Shown here: positions 7,051 through 11,375 of the stretch, piece after piece
How positions within the stretch are numbered: the stretch's first letter is position 1
Layout: each line of letters begins with the position of its first letter
Source: a bacterium
Lineage (GTDB): Bacteria > Patescibacteriota > Patescibacteriia > JAACEG01
Assembly: GCA_027040785.1 (NCBI GenBank)
Contig: JALULG010000074.1
Location: 1 to 11,375 of the forward strand
DNA: 11,375 nucleotides
Direction of reading: 5' to 3'
Program-made: the position numbers and the translations under genes
Notes under the pieces: generated by a model
Told to the model about the DNA's origin: nothing
The model's input: the letters and a program-made list of their open reading frames with translations, nothing else
Database searches by the model: none

Positions 7051-7077
7051 TTGTAAAGGTTAGGTAATTCGTTGACA
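7051..7077 (+). repeat. Left terminal inverted repeat of the IS
   Basis: It starts TTGTAAAGGTTAGG and ends AATTCGTTGACA. Against the reverse complement of the right end there are four mismatches, at end positions 8, 13, 14 and 22. The innermost six bases are TTGACA, a perfect -35 hexamer pointing at the transposase gene, though no good -10 follows at 16-18 bp (the best is TAAAAT at 14 bp). Confidence 0.85.
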
Positions 7078-7124
7078 AAATGATATATTAATAAAATCAT
7101 TTAATCAATTAAATAACCTAATCT

Positions 7125-8102
7125 ATGCGTAGCAACTCAAACGACAAAACATTACAATCAAATTATTTAAAAAAGTTTAAATTTCTAATTAAAGAATATG
7201 AACTTATTAAACAGAAAAAGCATCCCACTTTTAGATTTGTTACCGACTTTTATAAATTTCATAATACCAATAGACAAACTTTTTTAAAATATTACAATAG
7301 GTTTTATTTAACCAAGAATGATAATGATTTGCTTCCTCAAAAAAGAGGTCCTAAATGGAAATCAAGAAGACCTTTACCTTTTATTGAAAATAAAGTTAAG
7401 GAATTAAGATTATTGGGTTTAAATAAATACGAAATAGCCAATTTATTAAAACCAAAACTAAAAAGATTTGCGCCTTCACCATCAGGAGTATATAATATTA
7501 GCAAACGATTTAAATTAAATAAATTAAGCAAAACAATGAAAAATGAAAAAAGAAAGATAATCAAGGAAAAAGCGGGTGATTTGGCTCATATTGACTGCCA
7601 TTATTTGGATAAAAACATCGTAGCCAATATTAAAGAAAGATTATACTTGATAGCTATTATGGATGATGCCAGTAGAATTGCTTGGGTGGAAATAAGTTCC
7701 AATATCAAAGCTTTAACGGTAATGTTTAGCACTTTAAGAATCTTAAACTATTTTGCTCAAAATCATAAGATTGAATTTAAAGAACTCTTATCTGATAACG
7801 GACATAAATTTGGAGGTAAAAATCTTAAAAATCCCCAAGAACATCCTTTTGAAAGAATGCTAATGGAAATGAACATTAAGCATCGTTATACCAGACCATA
7901 CAGACCTCAAACAAACGGTAAGATAGAAAGATTTTGGAGAACCATTGAAACTGAATTACTGGAAGATATGGTTTTTGATAGCATAGAGGATCTTCAAAAT
8001 GAATTGGCCCAATATCTTTATTACTATAATTATGAAAGAGCGCATCAAGGAATTAACGGATTAAGTCCTGTTAAGTTTTTAGAAAAACTGTCAGCGAATT
8101 AG
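7125..8102 (+). CDS. IS transposase, rve/DDE integrase-core family (IS481-like)
   Basis: At 325 aa it is full length for a single-ORF rve transposase. The N-terminal third (about 20-135) is basic and predicted helical, with two probable helix-turn-helix DNA-binding regions (about 34-60 and 88-133: NKVKELRLLGLNKYEIANLL and GVYNISKRFKLNKL). The catalytic core (about 150-315) has D157 (AHIDCHY), D224 (LLSDNGHKF) and E268 (NGKIERFWR), a DDE triad. Supporting motifs are IAIMDDASR (176-184), RPYRPQTNG (257-265) and YYNYERAHQGINGLSPVKFL (300-319). The D-to-E spacing is 43, a few residues longer than the usual 35 or so, because of an insert around 231-243. The TAG stop lies inside the right inverted repeat. 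The ATG at 7125 has no SD. Expression may depend on the TTGACA inside the left end. Confidence 0.92.
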   Translation: MRSNSNDKTLQSNYLKKFKFLIKEYELIKQKKHPTFRFVTDFYKFHNTNRQTFLKYYNRFYLTKNDNDLLPQKRGPKWKSRRPLPFIENKVKELRLLGLNKYEIANLLKPKLKRFAPSPSGVYNISKRFKLNKLSKTMKNEKRKIIKEKAGDLAHIDCHYLDKNIVANIKERLYLIAIMDDASRIAWVEISSNIKALTVMFSTLRILNYFAQNHKIEFKELLSDNGHKFGGKNLKNPQEHPFERMLMEMNIKHRYTRPYRPQTNGKIERFWRTIETELLEDMVFDSIEDLQNELAQYLYYYNYERAHQGINGLSPVKFLEKLSAN

Positions 8103-8115
8103 TTAACTTTTACAA
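8089..8115 (-). repeat. Right terminal inverted repeat of the IS
   Basis: Read on the minus strand it starts TTGTAAAAGTTAAC and ends AATTCGCTGACA, the partner of 7051-7077. It contains the last codons and the TAG stop (8100-8102) of the transposase. GGG of the target duplication follows at 8116-8118. Confidence 0.85.
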
Positions 8116-8163
8116 GGGTGACACACGGTAAATATGAGACTCTAAACCAAATTCAGAGTGATA
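8116..8163. repeat. Right remnant of the interrupted repeat plus one more palindromic copy
   Basis: GGGTGACA at 8116-8123 is the displaced end of the composite unit at 6972-7050. After 12 nt a diverged copy (8136-8163) runs from GAGACTCTAAA to TTCAGAGTGATA. Its stem has ACTCT opposite AGAGT, a change on both sides relative to ACCCT/AGGGT. The order of elements is the same as in cluster 1 (1715-1858). It separates the IS from the convergent argS. Confidence 0.8.
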
Positions 8164-8180
8164 AGAAAAAAACAAAATCC

Positions 8181-9932
8181 CTACATCTCCTCCAAAACCT
8201 CAATACCCAAAAGATGTAAACCTTTTTTAATGACTTCTGAAACGGAATAAATTAACAGCAATCTGGCTTTTTGGGTTTTTTTATTAGCTTTTAAAATAGA
8301 CGAACTATGGTAAAAACTATGGAAAGTTTTGGCGAGTTCATATAAATATTTTGCCAAAACGGACGGATCGTATTCATCAGCTGATTTTTTAATTATCTCT
8401 TCAAAATTGGCAAGTAAAAATAAAAGTTCTTTTTCGTCCGCGTTTTTTAATTTGGAAAAATCAACTTTTTTATCCACTTTTTGATTGGCTTTCTTTAAAA
8501 TGCTTTTTATCCGAGCATAAGAATATTGCAAATAAGGTCCGGTATTACCGGTAAAAGACAATGATTTTTTAGGATTAAAATTAACAATAGATTTGGCATC
8601 ATATTGCAAAATATAATATTTCAACGCTCCCAAAGCGATTTTCTCGCTTCTAATTTCCAATTCTTCTTCGTTTATTTTTTCATCTCTGGCCCTGATTTCA
8701 TCACCGGCTATTTTTTCCAAATCTTTTATTAAAGTATCCAAATCCACTCTTGTCCCTTCGCGAGATTTTAATTTCCCGCCCTCAACATTAACCATTCCAT
8801 AACTCAAATGATATAAATTCTGCGAATTTTTAAAACCCAAAATATCCAAGATGGCAAAAAGCTGTTTTTGCGCCAAATTTTGCTCCGATCCGATAACATG
8901 AATAATTTTATCAGGATGAAATTCTTTTTCTTTTAAAAATGACAAATAAATATCTTGTGTAATATACAAAGAGGTTCCATCGCTACGCAATAAAATTTTG
9001 TTTGGCAGATTATATTTTTCCAAATCAGCCACAATCGCCCCATCTTCTTTAAAAAATTTTCCCTTTTTCAATCCTTTTAAAATTATCTCTTTTCCTTCTT
9101 TGTAAATTTCACTCTCATAATAATATTTATCAAAATCAATTCCTATTTTCTCAAAGGTTTCTTTCATTCCTTCAATAACCCAATTATTCATTTTTTGCCA
9201 AAGTTCTCTCACTTTCTTATCCCCGTTTTCCCATTTTTTTAACATCTCATAAGCTTCTTTTTCAATATTTTTATTGATACTTTTCAAATCATCAAACAAA
9301 ACATAATAATCGCCGACAAAATGATCGCTTTTCATTCCAATATCATCAGGACTTAATCCTTTGCCCTTTTTCTGATAAGCCAACATTGATTTGCAAATAT
9401 GTATGCCTCGATCATTAATCAGACAAGTTTTAATTACTTGATAACCGTTTTCTTTTAAAATTTCCGCCAACGACCAACCCAAAAAAGCATTTCTTCCATG
9501 ACCTAAATGTAATGGCTTATTTGTGTTTGGTGAAACATATTCCATCAAAATTTTTTTACCGCGACCGGAATAATTGCGACCTATTTTTTCTTTTTTATCA
9601 AAAATATTTTCCAAAACAATTTGAGCTTCTTTTTGAGTGTTTGTAAAAAAATTCAAATATGGACCCTCAGCCACTATTTTAACGATAAAACCGTTTTTCT
9701 TTAATTTAATATTTTCCGCCAAAATTTTAGCCACTTCCATTGGTGATTTTTTTTGCGTTTTCGCCAAAACAAAACATGGTAAAGCAAAGTCTCCTTGTTT
9801 TTTTTCCGGCGGATAAATAATTTCCAAGCTTTTTAACTCTTTCAAACTTAATTCTTTTTTTAATAAAGAAAAAATTTCCTTTACACTTAAAGAAAGAAAT
9901 TTATTATTAATTTTTGAATTATACTTAAACAT
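8181..9932 (-). CDS. argS: Arginyl-tRNA synthetase
   Basis: ArgRS charges tRNA-Arg with arginine in the cytoplasm; class I synthetase. The 583-aa protein is complete. The N-terminal Add domain (about 14-97, with QGDFALPCFVLAK) is followed by the catalytic fold with the HIGH motif as HLGH at 142-145 inside SPNTNKPLHLGHGRN, then NDRGIHICKSMLAYQ (173-187) and LRSDGTSLYITQDI (315-328). The KMSKS position is occupied by KLKSREGTR (387-395), a variant form common in ArgRS. The C-terminal DALR anticodon-binding domain runs from NTGPYLQYSYARI (463-475) to the family-typical end GLHLLGIEVLEEM. The ATG at 9930-9932 has no SD. A terminator lies upstream, so it has its own promoter within about 65 bp; the best candidate (TTGTCA, 17 bp, TAGTCT) is weak. 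Confidence 0.97.
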   Translation of the reverse strand: MFKYNSKINNKFLSLSVKEIFSLLKKELSLKELKSLEIIYPPEKKQGDFALPCFVLAKTQKKSPMEVAKILAENIKLKKNGFIVKIVAEGPYLNFFTNTQKEAQIVLENIFDKKEKIGRNYSGRGKKILMEYVSPNTNKPLHLGHGRNAFLGWSLAEILKENGYQVIKTCLINDRGIHICKSMLAYQKKGKGLSPDDIGMKSDHFVGDYYVLFDDLKSINKNIEKEAYEMLKKWENGDKKVRELWQKMNNWVIEGMKETFEKIGIDFDKYYYESEIYKEGKEIILKGLKKGKFFKEDGAIVADLEKYNLPNKILLRSDGTSLYITQDIYLSFLKEKEFHPDKIIHVIGSEQNLAQKQLFAILDILGFKNSQNLYHLSYGMVNVEGGKLKSREGTRVDLDTLIKDLEKIAGDEIRARDEKINEEELEIRSEKIALGALKYYILQYDAKSIVNFNPKKSLSFTGNTGPYLQYSYARIKSILKKANQKVDKKVDFSKLKNADEKELLFLLANFEEIIKKSADEYDPSVLAKYLYELAKTFHSFYHSSSILKANKKTQKARLLLIYSVSEVIKKGLHLLGIEVLEEM

Positions 9933-9996
9933 AAATTTAAATTTTTGAGATAATCAAACCTAAATACAGACTATCACAAGCAAAGAATTATGACAA

Positions 9997-10029
9997 ATAA
10001 AAAAACAACTATTTCAAAGAATAGTTGTT
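9997..10029 (-). terminator. Hairpin terminator between the acidic-protein gene and argS
   Basis: A 9-bp stem, AACAACTAT (10004-10012) with ATAGTTGTT (10021-10029), closes an 8-nt loop and is flanked by a T tract in both directions. It starts 10 bp after the stop of the minus-strand gene at 10039, which it should end. Termination on the plus strand is also possible. Confidence 0.8.
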
Positions 10030-10038
10030 TTTTTATTT

Positions 10039-10308
10039 TTATTTACCGAAAAATCTTGAAAAAAATCCTTTTTTCTTTGGCTTTTCCTGATTAACGGTTT
10101 CACTTGTTTCATCGGTTACTTCTTGACCTTCTTCTTCATGTTTAAAAGCGTCTTCCTCGGCTAAATTAATATCGGATCTCTCTGTGTTTTCTCCGCTTTC
10201 TTGCGATGTTTCAACTTCCCCTTCTCCGTAAATATCTTTTGGTTTTTCTAAGTTTTCTTCTTGTGGCACTTCCGGTACTTCGGGCGCCTTTGGAAATTCA
10301 TTTTCCAT
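10039..10308 (-). CDS. Small acidic, disordered protein with a basic amphipathic C-terminal tail
   Basis: No family is recognised. The first 73 or so of 89 residues are dominated by Glu, Pro, Ser and Thr (PKAPEVPEVPQEENLEKPKD at the start) with no hydrophobic core, so the region is probably disordered. The last 14 residues switch to KPKKKGFFSRFFGK, a basic Phe-rich segment that could form an amphipathic helix binding the membrane or nucleic acid; this is inference. The start ATG at 10306-10308 has no SD but lies about 30 bp downstream of a plausible extended -10 promoter, and the stop is followed by a terminator. The signals around it, not its sequence, make it credible as a monocistronic gene. 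Confidence 0.7.
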   Translation of the reverse strand: MENEFPKAPEVPEVPQEENLEKPKDIYGEGEVETSQESGENTERSDINLAEEDAFKHEEEGQEVTDETSETVNQEKPKKKGFFSRFFGK

Positions 10309-10345
10309 AAGTTTAAAATTAATAATTAATAATAAATTTAATTTA

Positions 10346-10374
10346 ATGCTAACAAATTATTTTTATTTTGTCCA
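10346..10374 (-). promoter_or_regulatory. Promoter of the acidic-protein gene
   Basis: On the minus strand, TGGACA (-35, 10369-10374) is followed after 17 bp by TAGCAT (-10, 10346-10351), with TGT immediately before the -10 as in an extended -10 element. Transcription would begin near 10339, about 30 nt before the ATG. It stands back to back with the plus-strand promoter, with only 6 bp between the two -35 boxes. Confidence 0.5.
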
Positions 10375-10380
10375 TATTTC

Positions 10381-10409
10381 TTGACAAAAAAACTTATTTT
10401 TGGTGTAAT
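10381..10409 (+). promoter_or_regulatory. Strong sigma-70-type promoter of the small-protein operon
   Basis: A perfect -35 TTGACA (10381-10386), a 17-bp spacer and a -10 TGTAAT (10404-10409, 5 of 6) preceded by TGG, an extended -10. The expected transcription start is near 10416, giving a leader of about 35 nt. It is the best promoter match in the window. Confidence 0.75.
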
Positions 10410-10439
10410 TATAAAATTAATTTAATAACATTAATTAAA

Positions 10440-10445
10440 AGGAGG
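10440..10445 (+). promoter_or_regulatory. Shine-Dalgarno site of the first small gene
   Basis: AGGAGG lies 6 nt before the ATG at 10452, within AAAAGGAGGAG. It fixes the start and, with the consensus promoter, suggests high expression. Confidence 0.85.
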
Positions 10446-10451
10446 AGTTAA

Positions 10452-10703
10452 ATGCTCTTTAAAAAACCCAAAAAAAGAAGGATTTACGCCTTATTAGAAA
10501 ACAAAGAAGGAGAAAAAATGGTTATCTGCACCAAAAAAGAAGATTATTTGTTTACTTCTTTGTGGAAAATTATCAAATTTGTCTTTTGCCATCAATGGCA
10601 AATTATCACCTTGCACGAAATTGGCAGAAGACGAGATTGCGATTTAGATCACTATAATTTTTTAATTAGCAAAATTACTAACAAGGAATTTACAATAATC
10701 TAA
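10452..10703 (+). CDS. Small basic protein of unknown function, first gene of a two-gene operon
   Basis: The 83-aa product is not recognised. It starts with a basic segment (KKPKKRR, 4-10), then IYALLENKEGEKMVICTKK (11-29), a short hydrophobic stretch FTSLWKIIKFVFCHQWQIITL (34-54) and a charged segment EIGRRRDCDLDHYN. The hydrophobic part is too broken by charged and polar residues for a confident membrane helix; a small alpha/beta domain is equally possible. There are three cysteines (26, 46, 63). It has a strong promoter and SD, and ends 13 bp before the next gene. Its ends resemble the downstream protein (RRIYALLE versus RRFFVLVE; FLISKITNKEFTII versus EILEAKIEKGDYTEI), which suggests distant paralogy. 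The function cannot be inferred. Confidence 0.75.
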   Translation: MLFKKPKKRRIYALLENKEGEKMVICTKKEDYLFTSLWKIIKFVFCHQWQIITLHEIGRRRDCDLDHYNFLISKITNKEFTII

Positions 10704-10716
10704 AAAGGAGATCAAA

Positions 10717-10956
10717 ATGGCTAAAAAAGGAAGACGTTTTTTTGTTTTAGTTGAAAAAGAAGACGAATTAATGGCTATCAAGATTACAAAAAAATGTGGT
10801 GGAAATTTCGCTGAGGCCAAAGCGCGAGTTTTTGCCGGTCCGGAGGGGAAAGTTTTGGCTTTAATTGCCGAAAACTCCAATTATTTCTATGGCTATTCAA
10901 AATTTAATGAAATTCTGGAAGCAAAAATAGAAAAAGGAGATTATACTGAAATTTAA
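10717..10956 (+). CDS. Small basic protein of unknown function, second gene of the operon
   Basis: The 79-aa product is not recognised. AGGAG at 10706-10710 precedes the ATG by 6 nt, which fixes the start. The protein reads KKGRRFFVLVEKEDELMAIK (3-22), a middle part with KVLALIAENSNYFYGY, and a C-terminal helix-like segment FNEILEAKIEKGDYTEI. The alternation of hydrophobic and charged residues suggests a small soluble alpha/beta domain. It follows its probable paralogue by 13 bp and is followed by a terminator 8 bp after the stop, so the two form a closed operon. Confidence 0.8.
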   Translation: MAKKGRRFFVLVEKEDELMAIKITKKCGGNFAEAKARVFAGPEGKVLALIAENSNYFYGYSKFNEILEAKIEKGDYTEI

Positions 10957-10964
10957 GAAATAAT

Positions 10965-10989
10965 CAGTCGGAAAACGGCTGTTTTTTTT
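10965..10989 (+). terminator. Intrinsic terminator of the small-protein operon
   Basis: CAGTCG (10965-10970) pairs with CGGCTG (10976-10981), one T-G wobble, around GAAAA, and is followed by eight T. The T tract ends inside the stop codon of the convergent ileS (10988-10990), so the two genes share these bases. Confidence 0.88.
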
Positions 10990-11375
10990 AGGAAATTTTT
11001 TCAATCCCCAACCACAAATCATTATTATTTATTTGAACAATTTTAGATTGATTTTCCGGCAAATCTTGTTTTTGATTAAAAATCTCTTTTGCCAAAGTAT
11101 CTTTTAACAATTCTTTCTTAAATTTATTTAAAGCTTTTTTTGTTAAACCATCTTCGCCTTCCCAATATATATTTATTTTATTCTCAATGGTTAATCCTGA
11201 TTTTTTTCTAAGTCCGTTAACAAAACGAACCAATTCTCGCAAAATACCTTCCATCTTTAATTCGTCACTAATTTCAAAATCAACGGCAATATCAAAATTA
11301 TTTTTAGAATCTTTATTTATTTTGGCTTTTTTAAAAAATAATTCCTTTTCTTTTTGATTGGAAAAACTTTTCCAC
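10988..11375 (-). CDS. ileS: Isoleucyl-tRNA synthetase, C-terminal fragment (5' part beyond the window)
   Basis: The frame is open to the right edge and gives 128 residues ending at TAA 10988-10990. It continues upstream of the Met at 11252-11254, so that ATG is internal. The readable part runs NFDIAVDFEISDELKMEGIL, then RELVRFVNGLRKKSGLTIEN and KINIYWEGED. This matches the C-terminal region of IleRS, where the family has an E-L-x-x-EGLARELVRxIQxLRKxxGL motif followed by xxDxI. The catalytic HIGH/KMSKS parts lie outside the window, so activity cannot be judged. Other class I synthetases of the Ile/Val/Leu group are less likely because of this motif. It converges on the small-protein operon and shares bases with its terminator. 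Confidence 0.82.
   Translation of the reverse strand, partial: WKSFSNQKEKELFFKKAKINKDSKNNFDIAVDFEISDELKMEGILRELVRFVNGLRKKSGLTIENKINIYWEGEDGLTKKALNKFKKELLKDTLAKEIFNQKQDLPENQSKIVQINNNDLWLGIEKIS

Larger units (their letters stand above)
7051..8115 (+). mobile_element. Complete 1065-bp insertion sequence with rve/DDE transposase
   Basis: The ends are 27-bp imperfect inverted repeats (7051-7077 and 8089-8115) matching at 23 of 27 positions; the outer end is TTGTAAA and the inner end TGACA. Both flanks carry GGG (7048-7050 and 8116-8118), a 3-bp target duplication. One intact transposase gene fills the element. Deleting the IS and one GGG rejoins a palindromic repeat that matches the intact copy at 1831-1858, which independently confirms both boundaries. 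A single-ORF rve transposase suggests IS481-like elements. The 3-bp duplication is also typical of the IS3 family, so the family assignment is tentative. Intact ends and ORF suggest a recent insertion. Confidence 0.9.

Noticed and set aside
7072..7097. Complete sigma-70 promoter for the transposase
   Set aside because: The -35 is perfect, but the only reasonable -10 (TAAAAT) is 14 bp away, so it is noted only as a partial signal.
7125..8102. Programmed frameshift in the transposase, as in IS3-family elements
   Set aside because: DNA-binding and DDE regions are in one continuous frame, so no frameshift is needed.
11252..11254. ATG taken as the start of a separate 88-aa protein
   Set aside because: The frame continues upstream to the window edge with IleRS-like sequence, so this Met is internal.

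Overview
The window looks like a piece of an AT-rich, small-genome bacterium, most likely from the Patescibacteria/CPR. The signs are very low GC, short intergenic gaps, many lysine/asparagine/isoleucine-rich proteins, minus-strand genes without Shine-Dalgarno sequences, tRNA genes without encoded CCA, and a secreted protein carrying a GRILLQVE...AWYV...RYY module that I associate from memory with Patescibacteria. TGA is used as a stop (ends of the 1913-3751 and 4039-4893 genes) and does not occur inside genes, so the recoded UGA=Gly groups are unlikely. The lineage is inference; no rRNA or long marker is present.

Layout. 1-1624 (minus): rarA followed by a membrane protein cut by the left edge inside a 13-T homopolymer. 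1661-1900: a hairpin terminator and a cluster of palindromic repeats. 1913-3751 (minus): a large secreted or surface protein with Ig-like beta domains, calcium-binding TSP3-like repeats and two copies of the GRILLQVE module. 3843-3994 (minus): tRNA-His(GUG) and tRNA-Arg(UCU), closed by a terminator. 4039-5809 (minus): a Xer tyrosine recombinase overlapping by 17 bp a membrane-anchored C39-like cysteine peptidase. 5896-6780 (plus): a divergent dihydroorotate-dehydrogenase-like protein with its own strong SD and terminator. 6851-8163: a second palindromic repeat cluster interrupted by a complete 1065-bp insertion sequence. 8181-9932 (minus): argS. 10039-10956: a divergent promoter pair between an acidic disordered protein (minus) and a two-gene operon of small unknown proteins (plus). 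10988-11375 (minus): the 3' end of ileS.

Most of the window is housekeeping: translation (argS, ileS, two tRNAs), DNA maintenance (rarA, xer) and cell surface. The most informative part is the repeat/IS locus. The palindromic repeats at 1715-1858 and 6972-8163 share one architecture (hairpin, 27-28-nt spacer, inverted hairpin, 12-13-nt spacer, hairpin), and their stems show compensatory base changes. The IS has 27-bp imperfect inverted ends and a GGG target duplication, and it sits exactly at the base of one hairpin. Removing it and one GGG restores an intact repeat. No CRISPR array, defence system or biosynthetic cluster is visible.
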